From: Pedobacter heparinus DSM 2366
GTDB lineage: Bacteria; Bacteroidota; Bacteroidia; Sphingobacteriales; Sphingobacteriaceae
Assembly: GCF_000023825.1 (NCBI RefSeq)
Contig: NC_013061.1
Location: 3,844,001-3,908,000, forward strand
Direction: 5' to 3'
DNA: 64,000 bases
Shown: in pieces, positions 46,391 to 54,937 of the stretch
How the letters are laid out: every line of letters begins with the position of its first letter
Position numbering within the stretch: position 1 is the first letter of the stretch
Translations under genes and position numbers: made by a program
Notes under the pieces: model-generated
Seen by the model: the letters and a program-made list of their open reading frames with translations, nothing else
What the model was told of the DNA's origin: nothing
The model's database searches: none

Positions 46391-47722
46391 TTACAACAGA
46401 ACAGCAGCAAGGAGAAAGCCGGTTGCAATGGTTACAATAACTGCTGTTAAGCCTGGTGGGGTAAAAGAATGGTTAATCAGAAAACGGCCTATCTTTGTAG
46501 TGCCGGTTCTGTCGAAGCCCATTGCTGCTACCAGTGTAGGATAGCTTGGGATCACAAAGTCGCCATTAACGGCCGGAAACATGGCAATAAGGGCCGGAGC
46601 TGGAATACCAAGAGAGATGCCCAGTGGCATGAGTGCCCTTACAGTAGCAGCCTGACTGAACAAAAGGATGGACATGACAAAGAGTGCAATGGCAAATGTC
46701 CATGGATGAACAGTTACAAAATCGCTTAGATGGCTTTCAAAAAAGGGCATATGGGCTTGCAAATAGGTATCGCTCATCCAGGCTACACCAAATATACACA
46801 CTACGGCTTCGCCTCCGGAACGGAAAATTGTAGATTGGGATACTTTGGCAGCCGGAGTTTTGGTCACCAGAATAATGGCAGCCGCCGCAGTAAGCATAAG
46901 CAGTTCTATCATTTCGACCATACGCAGGGGTTGCATTTTACCATCTGTAAGGAAAGAGGGACGAAGTGAAGGAATTGCAGCAAACAATACGACACTAATT
47001 ACCGCCAGGAGAAAAACATAGACTGATCTTTTAGCAGCAGTGCTGAAAATTTTTTCCTTTGTGTGATCAGCAGGATCGCCATCCAGTAGTCTCACAAATT
47101 CAGGGTCTTTTAATCTTTCCAGGAATTCAGGGTCTTTCATCAGCTCTTTTCCCTGACGGCTGGCTACCAGTGCCCCGGCCAGTACACCAATGATGGTTGC
47201 GGGAATGGCTACGATAAGAATGTCTGTTAGTTCGTAACCTTTGGGCGCAATTAAGGAAGTTAAAGCAACTGTTGCAGCAGAAATGGGACTGGCGGTAATG
47301 GCCAGATGGGCAGCAATAACAGAAATACTAAGTGGGCGCTCTGGCCTTACCCTCTTTTTAGTAGCAACTTCTGCAATGATGGGCAGCAAGGAGTAAATGA
47401 TGTGCGCAGTACCTGCAACAAGGGTAAAAGAATAGGTAACCAAGGGGCCCAGCCAGGTAATGTGGTTGGGATTTCTGCGCAGGATCTTCTCGGCAATGCT
47501 TACCATATAGTCCATACCCCCTGCGGCCTGCAAGGCCGCTGCTGCGGTAACAACCGACAAAATGATCAGCATCACATCTATTGGCGGGGTAGTTGGCTTA
47601 AGGCCAAATCCAAGTGCAAATATCAGCAGCCCTACAGCCCCCATTACACCCAGACCTATTCCTTTCATACGTGCACCCACCAATATCAGCAGAATTAAAA
47701 CTGCAAGCTGTATCCAAACCAT
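46391..47722 (-). CDS. Dcu-type C4-dicarboxylate transporter
   Basis: The 443-residue membrane protein matches the anaerobic C4-dicarboxylate transporter family DcuA/DcuB: VLILLILVGARMKGIGLGVMG at the start, GGMDYMVSIAEKILRRNP, AHLAITASPISAATVAL and a C-terminal NHSFTPPGLTAVIVTI. It exchanges or carries fumarate, malate, succinate or aspartate. It is first in the group with the fumarylacetoacetase-like gene, whose product is fumarate, so an exit or exchange role is plausible. Confidence 0.88.
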   Translation of the reverse strand: MVWIQLAVLILLILVGARMKGIGLGVMGAVGLLIFALGFGLKPTTPPIDVMLIILSVVTAAAALQAAGGMDYMVSIAEKILRRNPNHITWLGPLVTYSFTLVAGTAHIIYSLLPIIAEVATKKRVRPERPLSISVIAAHLAITASPISAATVALTSLIAPKGYELTDILIVAIPATIIGVLAGALVASRQGKELMKDPEFLERLKDPEFVRLLDGDPADHTKEKIFSTAAKRSVYVFLLAVISVVLFAAIPSLRPSFLTDGKMQPLRMVEMIELLMLTAAAAIILVTKTPAAKVSQSTIFRSGGEAVVCIFGVAWMSDTYLQAHMPFFESHLSDFVTVHPWTFAIALFVMSILLFSQAATVRALMPLGISLGIPAPALIAMFPAVNGDFVIPSYPTLVAAMGFDRTGTTKIGRFLINHSFTPPGLTAVIVTIATGFLLAAVLL

Positions 47723-48128
47723 TTACTTTTAAATTTATTTACCAAACCTTAAATATATAAATATATATTACCTTGATACATAAAATAAATAGTTATACTT
47801 AAATTCAGTTTCCTGCATTTCCGCTGTGCCAATTTTTTTGGGGGACCTGACATTTTAAAGCTGATGGTATAATATGTAGCCAGGGGTTTGGTGGTTGTTA
47901 GATTTAATACTTAATTTAGCAGACGTAAAAGAAAATGATAACTAACTGTCTCACATATCAGAATCGAATAGCCGCACAAGCCCTGGCCGCATTCAGGTAT
48001 GCCATGCTTTCCAAAATCATTTTTGCGCAATATTCCTTCTAGCCTATCCCTTTAGTGCTTTTTGATAAAACGTTTTCAGTGTTTTATCGTTATAAATATT
48101 ATTCTAACCAATTAACTGACTTATTGCA
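47723..48128. other. intergenic region between the carrier and homogentisate dioxygenase genes
   Basis: This 406-base gap separates divergent units and should hold both promoters. It carries an A+T-rich stretch near 47750-47800 and a palindrome at 48064-48088. I see no gene with convincing features. Confidence 0.6.
48064..48088. promoter_or_regulatory. inverted repeat upstream of homogentisate dioxygenase
   Basis: GATAAAAC (48064-48071) and GTTTTATC (48081-48088) form a perfect 8-bp inverted repeat with nine bases between; it overlaps the palindrome AAAACGTTTT. It lies 41-65 bases before the gene start and could be a regulator site. Confidence 0.5.
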
Positions 48129-49286
48129 ATGCCTATCTATCATACATTAGGGACTATCCCTGCCAAACGTCATACTGTTTTCCGTAAGCCCGATGGGAAC
48201 CTTTACGCTGAAGAACTTGTTTCTACAGAGGGCTTTTCCAGTTTATACTCGCTGGTGTACCATTGCCACCCTCCTACCATTGTTAAAGCCTTAGGGGAAC
48301 CTTATTCAGTTGAACCTAAAATTGCCAGGGAGAAACATTTGAAACATACCAGTCTGCTTGGCTTTAACATTAAACCGGAAGATGATTACCTGAAGAGCCG
48401 CAAGCCTGTACTGGTAAACAGCGATCTGCACATTTCGCTGGCTGCACCGAAAAAATCCATGACGGATTATTTTTATAAGAACAGCCAGGCCGATGAAGTC
48501 ATATTTATCCATGAAGGTACGGGGACATTAAAGACAGGTTTTGGCAAAATCCGCTTTGGCTATGGCGATTACGTGATTGTACCCAGGGGCACCATTTACC
48601 AAATTGAATTTGATGATGAAAAAAACAGGTTATTTATTGTAGAGAGTTTTAGCCCGATCCGTTCGCCCAAGCGCTACCGCAATGAATACGGACAGCTGAT
48701 GGAGCATTCTCCTTATTGCGAGCGTGACATCAGACGGCCATCTGATCTGGAAACCATAGATGCTTATGGCGATTTTAAGGTGTTGATAAAAAAACAGGGC
48801 CTGATTTATCCTTATATATACGGTACACATCCTTTTGATTTTGTGGGTTGGGATGGCTTTCATTATCCTTATGCCTTTTCTATTCATGATTTTGAACCGA
48901 TCACAGGAAGGTTGCATCAGCCTCCCCCTGTGCACCAGACTTTTGAAGGACACAATTTTGTGATCTGTTCTTTTGTTCCCCGCAAATACGATTATCATCC
49001 TTTATCGATACCAGCCCCCTATAACCATAGTAATGTAGACAGTGATGAGGTGCTGTATTATGTGGACGGTGATTTTATGAGCAGGAAAAGTGTGGTAAAA
49101 GGACAGATTACGCTGCATCCGGGAGGTATTCCCCATGGGCCGCACCCGGGCACAGTTGAGAAATCAATAGGCAAGGAAAGTACGGAGGAACTGGCTGTGA
49201 TGATAGATCCCTTCAGGCCCCTGATGCTGACAGAAGATGCGTTGGCAATAGAGGATGAGGATTACCACAAAAGCTGGCTGGAGTAA
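48129..49286 (+). CDS. hmgA: homogentisate 1,2-dioxygenase
   Basis: The 385-residue enzyme opens the ring of homogentisate to maleylacetoacetate. The first half is a cupin-like beta sandwich (HEGTGTLKTGFGKIRFGYGDYVIVPRGT), and the C-terminal part has the iron-site text HPGGIPHGPHPG with the needed His residues. It is shorter than the usual 430-440 residues, as in other Bacteroidetes members. It precedes the 4-hydroxyphenylpyruvate dioxygenase gene by 71 bases, so both are probably co-transcribed up to the terminator at 50515. Confidence 0.92.
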   Translation: MPIYHTLGTIPAKRHTVFRKPDGNLYAEELVSTEGFSSLYSLVYHCHPPTIVKALGEPYSVEPKIAREKHLKHTSLLGFNIKPEDDYLKSRKPVLVNSDLHISLAAPKKSMTDYFYKNSQADEVIFIHEGTGTLKTGFGKIRFGYGDYVIVPRGTIYQIEFDDEKNRLFIVESFSPIRSPKRYRNEYGQLMEHSPYCERDIRRPSDLETIDAYGDFKVLIKKQGLIYPYIYGTHPFDFVGWDGFHYPYAFSIHDFEPITGRLHQPPPVHQTFEGHNFVICSFVPRKYDYHPLSIPAPYNHSNVDSDEVLYYVDGDFMSRKSVVKGQITLHPGGIPHGPHPGTVEKSIGKESTEELAVMIDPFRPLMLTEDALAIEDEDYHKSWLE

Positions 49287-49357
49287 AAAATACTGATTTT
49301 TTTGGTTAAGCAGGGAGCAAGTAAAAAGAACTAACTATTATTTTAATAAAAACTAAG

Positions 49358-50488
49358 ATGTCAACACAAACATTTGCAGAAAAAATTGCCAGAGCGCAGG
49401 ATTTTCTTCCAATAAATGGAACGGATTATATAGAATTTTATGTGGGCAATGCCAAACAGGCTGCACATTATTACAAAACGGCCTTTGGCTTCCAGTCGCT
49501 TGCCTATGCAGGGCCTGAAACAGGTGTACGCGACAGGGCCTCGTATGTATTACAGCAGGGAAAGATCAGACTGGTGCTCACTACAGCTTTAAAATCGGAG
49601 GGCCCGATTGCGGAGCATGTTAAACGGCACGGCGATGGCGTAAAAATACTGGCCCTTTGGGTAGATGATGCTTACAGTGCTTTTGAAGAGACCACCAAAA
49701 GGGGCGCAAGGCCTTACCTGGAGCCGGTAACCCACACAGATGACCATGGTGAGGTCCGTATGTCGGGCATCTACACCTATGGCGAGACCGTACATATATT
49801 TGTTGAACGCAAAAATTATAGGGGCAGCTTTATGCCAGGGTATGTAGACTGGAAAAGCAATTATAACCCTGCAGATACAGGTTTATTGTATATAGACCAT
49901 TGCGTGGGCAATGTAGGCTGGAACAGGATGAACGAAACAGTGAAGTGGTATGAGGATGTGATGGGTTTCGTAAACATCCTTTCTTTTGATGATAAACAGA
50001 TCAATACGGAATATTCTGCACTAATGAGCAAAGTGATGAGCAATGGAAATGGGTATTCTAAGTTTCCGATCAATGAGCCGGCTGAAGGGAAGAAGAAATC
50101 GCAGATTGAAGAATATCTGGAATTTTACGAAGGCGAAGGGGTGCAACACATTGCTGTGGCAACAAAAGATATCCTGACCACAGTAAGGGACTTAAAAGCT
50201 CGAGGGGTTGAGTTTTTGAGTGCACCCCCTGAAGCCTATTACAATATGATGCCTGAACGTGTGGGCGAGATTGATGAAGAAATGGCACAGCTAAAAGAAC
50301 TGGGCATTTTGGTAGATTGTGATGAGGAAGGTTATCTGCTGCAGATCTTTACCAAACCTGTTGAAGACAGACCGACCTTATTTTTTGAGATTATACAGCG
50401 CAAAGGTGCACAATCTTTTGGGGCAGGGAATTTTAAAGCCCTATTTGAGTCTTTAGAACGCGAACAGGAACTAAGGGGGAATTTATAG
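49358..50488 (+). CDS. hppD: 4-hydroxyphenylpyruvate dioxygenase
   Basis: The 376-residue enzyme converts 4-hydroxyphenylpyruvate to homogentisate. It has the two VOC-like halves of the family, and the iron ligands are readable as His181 in YIDHCVGNV, His264 in GVQHIAVAT and Glu344 in FFEIIQRKG. The last residues (GAGNFKALFESLEREQELRG) are the conserved C-terminal helix that closes the active site. It is preceded by homogentisate dioxygenase and followed by a strong terminator. Confidence 0.97.
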   Translation: MSTQTFAEKIARAQDFLPINGTDYIEFYVGNAKQAAHYYKTAFGFQSLAYAGPETGVRDRASYVLQQGKIRLVLTTALKSEGPIAEHVKRHGDGVKILALWVDDAYSAFEETTKRGARPYLEPVTHTDDHGEVRMSGIYTYGETVHIFVERKNYRGSFMPGYVDWKSNYNPADTGLLYIDHCVGNVGWNRMNETVKWYEDVMGFVNILSFDDKQINTEYSALMSKVMSNGNGYSKFPINEPAEGKKKSQIEEYLEFYEGEGVQHIAVATKDILTTVRDLKARGVEFLSAPPEAYYNMMPERVGEIDEEMAQLKELGILVDCDEEGYLLQIFTKPVEDRPTLFFEIIQRKGAQSFGAGNFKALFESLEREQELRGNL

Positions 50489-50514
50489 GCGACTTATTTA
50501 TCTATTAAAAAATG

Positions 50515-50544
50515 AAGAGGGAATCCAGATCCGGATTCCCTCTT
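50515..50544 (+). terminator. rho-independent terminator after hppD
   Basis: A perfect 12-bp inverted repeat (50515-50526 and 50533-50544, core AGGGAATCC) with a six-base loop and a T-run ends the homogentisate gene pair. Confidence 0.9.
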
Positions 50545-50613
50545 TTTTATACAAGGTAATGTCAGGTATTAAAAAAAATAGTTATTTTCGGGCTTCAAGG
50601 CTATAAGCGGGGA

Positions 50614-51534
50614 ATGGAAATCAACTTACTTCAAAGAACAAAGCTTTTTTTTATCAGGTTTAGTGCTGCTTTCAGGCTATTCCAGAAAAATGACCCCCTG
50701 CGTTTGGCCGGTGCTACTGCTTTTTTCACAAATTTTGCATTACCCCCGATTTTACTGATCCTGATCAGGCTGTTTGGTTTTTTTATGGACAGGAAAACAC
50801 TGGCTGCACGCCTGTTTGAACGGCTGGCCAATATATTGGATGATGACAGTACAGGGCAAATCAGACAAACACTCAGAAACATCAGAGGGATTGATCACCA
50901 GTGGTATGCCACACTGATCAGCTTTGTTTTTTTCCTGTTTGTAGCTACCACCCTTTTCAATGTAATCAAGAACTCCATGGACCAGATCTGGTCTATTGGC
51001 AAAAAAGAACATGTAGGCTTTATGTTTACCATGAAATTAAGGGCAAGATCAATGGTGATCATCCTGCTGGCAGGCCTCCTGTTCCTTGTCGGATTTTTAA
51101 CCGACAGCATACAAGCTTTTATTGGGGCTTATATCAATACTGCAGCACCCACATTTGGCAAGTTCTTTTTATCGGTACTGAACCAGCTGTTGTTTATAGC
51201 CATTGTGATGGTATGGTTTACTGTACTGTTCCGTTTTTTGACCAATGGCAGACCAACATGGAAAGCTGCTTTGCGTGGTGGCATACTTACAGCAGTACTG
51301 TTCACCTTTGGCAAGTATATTCTAAGGATATTGTTGCCGTTAAGCGGTATCGGAAATGTTTACGGCACATCAGGATCTATTGTACTGATCATGCTGTTCG
51401 TATTTTATTCTTCATTTATATTTTACTTCGGCGCCTGTTATGTGAAGGTGCTGAGTGATGACAAAGAAACACCGATACGACCTATTAAAGGGGCGTATAA
51501 TTATGAAATAAAAGAAGTAATAAAAGGAACTTAA
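50614..51534 (+). CDS. YihY/BrkB-family membrane protein
   Basis: The 306-residue protein has six hydrophobic segments and the YihY pattern: FFTNFALPPILLILIRLFG early, ATTLFNVIKNSMDQIWSIGKK in the middle and GNVYGTSGSIVLIMLFVFYSSFIFYFGACYVKV near the end. These inner-membrane proteins were once called ribonuclease BN; their role is unclear, perhaps transport. Its stop codon overlaps that of the convergent small gene at 51531. Confidence 0.88.
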   Translation: MEINLLQRTKLFFIRFSAAFRLFQKNDPLRLAGATAFFTNFALPPILLILIRLFGFFMDRKTLAARLFERLANILDDDSTGQIRQTLRNIRGIDHQWYATLISFVFFLFVATTLFNVIKNSMDQIWSIGKKEHVGFMFTMKLRARSMVIILLAGLLFLVGFLTDSIQAFIGAYINTAAPTFGKFFLSVLNQLLFIAIVMVWFTVLFRFLTNGRPTWKAALRGGILTAVLFTFGKYILRILLPLSGIGNVYGTSGSIVLIMLFVFYSSFIFYFGACYVKVLSDDKETPIRPIKGAYNYEIKEVIKGT

Positions 51535-51806
51535 TCGCTTATGGCCACCTGTTCAAAGCCCTGCATTTCGAATACAGCCAGCTTGTTGAGCAGGTTGTAG
51601 TGCAAAGTGCCAAAGAAATTAACAATGCCATCCTTATTTTTTCCTTCAATACAAATACTTTCTTTTATCACTTCCTGGTGTTTTAAATACTGGTCGGAAA
51701 GAATAATTTCTTCGTCCTGAACTCTGACATCCGCAGCATCTATTGAAAACTGTTTAAGGAGCTCCAAAAAGCTCTTTCCATTTAAAAGCAACTCTTTAAT
51801 ATTCAT
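51531..51806 (-). CDS. small hypothetical protein
   Basis: The 91-residue soluble protein has no signal or membrane segment and I do not recognise its family. It starts at a clear ATG with MNIKELLLNGKSFLELL and its stop overlaps that of the convergent YihY gene by two bases. The composition is protein-like, with strands around VRVQDEEIILSDQYL. It lies downstream of a beta-barrel gene but is separated from it by a terminator. Confidence 0.5.
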   Translation of the reverse strand: MNIKELLLNGKSFLELLKQFSIDAADVRVQDEEIILSDQYLKHQEVIKESICIEGKNKDGIVNFFGTLHYNLLNKLAVFEMQGFEQVAISD

Positions 51807-51859
51807 AGCCGTATTGAATTAAGTTAGGGAGAAATATCAGATCAATTATGAAGCCAAAA

Positions 51860-51890
51860 AAAAGGGCAAACCCTTTAGATTTACCCTTTT
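51860..51890 (-). terminator. terminator after the PorT-like barrel gene
   Basis: Arms 51860-51870 and 51880-51890 (AAAGGG/CCCTTT core) pair with one wobble on the minus strand and are followed there by a run of T. It ends the transcript of the gene at 51918-52505. Confidence 0.75.
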
Positions 51891-51917
51891 ACACAAAATG
51901 TGGAAAAATTCTATTTG

Positions 51918-52505
51918 CTAGAACAGTCTGTAAGCCAGTCCGAAAGTAAAAAGGCTCAATTTAGTATCGTTATAGCCATCTTTTCCAATTTTGGAAAGTC
52001 CGGTTTCATATCTGAGATCAAGACCTAATTTTCCGACATCTACACCTGCACCAAACTGCCATGCAAAATTCTGTCCTTTAAAATTGCCTTTAAATACACT
52101 TCCAGCGGCCTGCCCGAATGACTGCTCATCATCTAGGATAAAAGAAACCACAGGCCCCGTGTTTAACCTCAGGCCAACTCCTGCGGCACCCAATTTTGTT
52201 CCTACCAGTACAGGTACATCAAGACTGGTAAATTTCACTTTGTTTTCCTGCCCGCTGGCATCTTTTAATGTTGTATTTTTTCCGCTTAAATAGAGCTCAG
52301 GTTGTAAATGAATTCCTGCAGCGCCGATACGGGTCCATATACCTGCATAATAACCGGCCCGGTTGTCGCTGCTAAAAGTATTATCGGTACTGAGTTTAGA
52401 AAGGTTGGCTCCTGCCTTCAGCCCCAGCTGGAAACTAGGCAATACCTGACTAAATGCTGCCAGGTTTAAAGAGATAAACAATGCGGATAAGATTATTTTT
52501 TTCAT
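51918..52505 (-). CDS. PorT-family-like outer-membrane beta-barrel protein
   Basis: The 195-residue protein has a signal peptide (cleavage near AFSQ, residue 20) and the barrel text of small PorT-like proteins: FQLGLKAGANLSKLSTDN, GYYAGIWTRIG, LQPELYLSGKN and a final FTFGLAYRLF with the aromatic end. It would sit in the outer membrane. Members of this group are very common in Bacteroidetes and mostly of unknown role. It is a single-gene unit ended by the terminator at 51860. Confidence 0.82.
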   Translation of the reverse strand: MKKIILSALFISLNLAAFSQVLPSFQLGLKAGANLSKLSTDNTFSSDNRAGYYAGIWTRIGAAGIHLQPELYLSGKNTTLKDASGQENKVKFTSLDVPVLVGTKLGAAGVGLRLNTGPVVSFILDDEQSFGQAAGSVFKGNFKGQNFAWQFGAGVDVGKLGLDLRYETGLSKIGKDGYNDTKLSLFTFGLAYRLF

Positions 52506-52733
52506 TTGTTTTATGATTAGTTTAAGTATGATAGTCCAAGCAACAATAAGGCCATTAAGTTTTCATTAAACGACCATATCATTATATAGTTTCACCTAAT
52601 GATAATTTTTTCATTGAATGACACGTAAAACTAACAATATTTTCAATTGAAAACTAAATTACGTAGTTTTATCCTTACATCACTAATAATGCTTCGTATA
52701 CTTTTAACGGAATTAATCATCATACCTATTTGA

Positions 52734-54500
52734 ATGGATTTTACATTTAATTCCTACGCCAGTATCTTAATCTTTTGCGGCATTATCACACTTCTGTTTT
52801 CTTACAATTTATTTGGGAAAAAGGGAGAAGCGGTAAAGCTTTTTGGCTATATGATGCTCTCTAATGCCATATGGTCTTTAGGTTACGGCTTTGAACTGGC
52901 CAGCAGCACGTTAAGCCAGATGAAGTTTTTCATCAACGTAGAGTACCTGGGAATTACTACCTTGCCAATGAACTGGTTTTTGTTTTGCTTGCAACTGGCA
53001 GGAAAGGATTGCTGGTACAAGAAAAAAATAAACCTGGTCATGTTACTGGCATTTTCCTTACTTACCATTGTACTGGTATGGACAAATGACTATCACCACC
53101 TGCAGTACCGCAGCCTGAATGTAGATCATTCAGGACCATTTCCAATGGTTATGATTACACCGGGTATCTGGTACAGGGTATTTACCGTATATTTTTATTT
53201 GCTGCTGGGACTGGGGAGTTACCTGATCCTTGTAAAATTCAGGAAAGCAGATCCGATTTACAGAAGGCAGAATTATACTATCTTTTTCGCGGCATTGATT
53301 CCATGGATGACTAACCTGGCCTACCTGTTGGGCATACGCCCACTTGAAAACCTGGACCTGACCCCCTTTGCATTTATTGTTGCTATCTTTTTAATTGCCA
53401 TCGCCATTTACCGTTTTAAACTGTTCGACATTTTACCAGTGGCAAGGGAAAAAGTCCTTGATCTGATCCAGGACGGCTACCTGGTTTTAGATGGGCAGAA
53501 CAGGGTGATCGATTATAACCTGGCTGTAAAAAAATACCTGCCCAATGAACTGAAAGATAAAATTATCGGCATGCAGGTTGATCAGTTATTTCCCGGTCAA
53601 GAGGATTTACTCCGGTTCATCACTGCCCATAGTTCAGGAAAAATAGAAATGAAAGTACAGCTGGACAAAGTGATGTTTGATCTGGAAGCAAACATTATGT
53701 ACCTGAATGAAAATCAGCTAAACAATGAGGCAACTGTTGTAAAAATACAGGACCTGACAGCAATACGCGAAGAGGCTTTAAGATCTAAACTACAAACGGA
53801 AGAGCTTAAAAAGTTAAATCAGCTGAAGGACAAAATCTTTTCTATTATTGCCCACGACCTAAGGGGACCACTTGTAAACCTGTCTGAAGTACTTAAAATG
53901 GTAAATACGGGTATGATCTCATTGGATGAATTCAAGAACTTATCCCCTAAACTGAGCCGGGACATTTTATATACTACAGATCTTTTGGAGAACATTTTGC
54001 ATTGGTCCAGAAGCCAGTTAAAGGGCTATGGCATTAATAAAACATTCTTTGAACTGAGAAGCATGATCCTGAATGAGGTGAATTATCATTTACCCTCGGC
54101 AGCTATCAAAAAAATTAACATTGTGCATGATGTATTTCCCGGCATGATCGTATATGCAGATATGATCATGATACAAATTGTGGTAAGAAATATTTTAAAT
54201 AATTCTATTAAATTTTGCAGGGAAGCATGCGAGATCCACATCGGCGCAGTGTACCAACCAGACCATAGAATGATGATCTGTATTGAAGACAACGGCCATG
54301 GTATGCCACCAGAGATACTGGCTTCACTTTTTACAGGTACAGGCAGTTCTACAAGAGGAACCATGAATGAAAAAGGGACTGGCCTGGGGCTGGTAATCTG
54401 TAAAGATTTTATGGAGCGGAACAATGGGGAAATCATTGTAGAAAGCGAAATCGGTAAAGGCACTAAGTTTTATTTGTACCTGCCTGTTGACGAAGGATAA
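52734..54500 (+). CDS. 7TM-sensor histidine kinase
   Basis: The 588-residue protein has an N-terminal seven-helix region (about 8-228) of the kind found in histidine kinases with a 7TM sensor, a PAS-like domain (about 240-345), a HisKA helix with phospho-acceptor His374 in SIIAHDLRGPL, and an ATPase domain with VRNILNNSIKF (N box), IEDNGHGMPP and GTGLGLVICKDF. It senses an unknown membrane signal. No response regulator gene is adjacent, so it is an orphan in this window. It is closed by the terminator at 54499. Confidence 0.92.
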   Translation: MDFTFNSYASILIFCGIITLLFSYNLFGKKGEAVKLFGYMMLSNAIWSLGYGFELASSTLSQMKFFINVEYLGITTLPMNWFLFCLQLAGKDCWYKKKINLVMLLAFSLLTIVLVWTNDYHHLQYRSLNVDHSGPFPMVMITPGIWYRVFTVYFYLLLGLGSYLILVKFRKADPIYRRQNYTIFFAALIPWMTNLAYLLGIRPLENLDLTPFAFIVAIFLIAIAIYRFKLFDILPVAREKVLDLIQDGYLVLDGQNRVIDYNLAVKKYLPNELKDKIIGMQVDQLFPGQEDLLRFITAHSSGKIEMKVQLDKVMFDLEANIMYLNENQLNNEATVVKIQDLTAIREEALRSKLQTEELKKLNQLKDKIFSIIAHDLRGPLVNLSEVLKMVNTGMISLDEFKNLSPKLSRDILYTTDLLENILHWSRSQLKGYGINKTFFELRSMILNEVNYHLPSAAIKKINIVHDVFPGMIVYADMIMIQIVVRNILNNSIKFCREACEIHIGAVYQPDHRMMICIEDNGHGMPPEILASLFTGTGSSTRGTMNEKGTGLGLVICKDFMERNNGEIIVESEIGKGTKFYLYLPVDEG

Positions 54501-54532
54501 ATAAAAAAGCCCCTTTCGGGGCTTTTTTATTT
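54499..54532. terminator. bidirectional terminator
   Basis: A perfect 15-bp inverted repeat (54499-54513 and 54518-54532) with a TTTC loop and GCCCC/GGGGC core, flanked by A- and T-runs, lies between the convergent kinase and coiled-coil genes. Confidence 0.93.
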
Positions 54533-54827
54533 ATCCTGTTGCTCCATTAATGGCCTGCTGTTCTTTTAAAGCATCTACATTATTTTTACTGCCAAAATTC
54601 TGGGTTTTATCTGCAAAATAGTCCAATATACTTACTATTGTATCCAGGTTATCTGCAACACGCTGATGCATATCAGAAAGATCTTTCTCCAATCTTTTAT
54701 CACCCAATTCTATATTGTCAACTTCAATTTTCCCTATCTTCTGAATAATTGCCTGCTGTGAGTGCTGTAAGTCGCCCAGCTCTCTCACAATCTTCTCCAT
54801 TAATTCAAACTTTTTCAAAGTATCCAT
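54531..54827 (-). CDS. small coiled-coil protein
   Basis: The 98-residue protein is soluble and mostly helical with heptad-like spacing (MEKIVRELGDLQHSQQAIIQKIGKIEV, KDLSDMHQRVADNLDTIVSILDYF), so a coiled coil is likely. I know of no family for it. It has a clear ATG and ends in the terminator shared with the histidine kinase gene. Confidence 0.55.
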   Translation of the reverse strand: MDTLKKFELMEKIVRELGDLQHSQQAIIQKIGKIEVDNIELGDKRLEKDLSDMHQRVADNLDTIVSILDYFADKTQNFGSKNNVDALKEQQAINGATG

Positions 54828-54937
54828 ATGCTCTATATTAAAATTAACATTCTATTTATTATCTAATCAACCAATTACCTTGCCAATATGTTTTTATAAT
54901 TTGGTAGTATATCCGGTTTTTGCTAATTTCCCCCGGT

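Noticed and set aside
47750..47800. A+T-rich stretch considered as a replication or integration site
   Set aside because: No DnaA-box cluster, direct repeats or integrase nearby; A+T-rich promoters are common in this genome.
47935..48042. A 35-codon ATG-started frame in the gap before homogentisate dioxygenase
   Set aside because: No signal, family likeness or start signal; it overlaps none of the expected features but is short enough to be chance.
50901..51458. A 185-codon frame inside the YihY gene
   Set aside because: Rich in Cys, His and Trp with no protein-like pattern; the overlapping YihY frame is clearly real.
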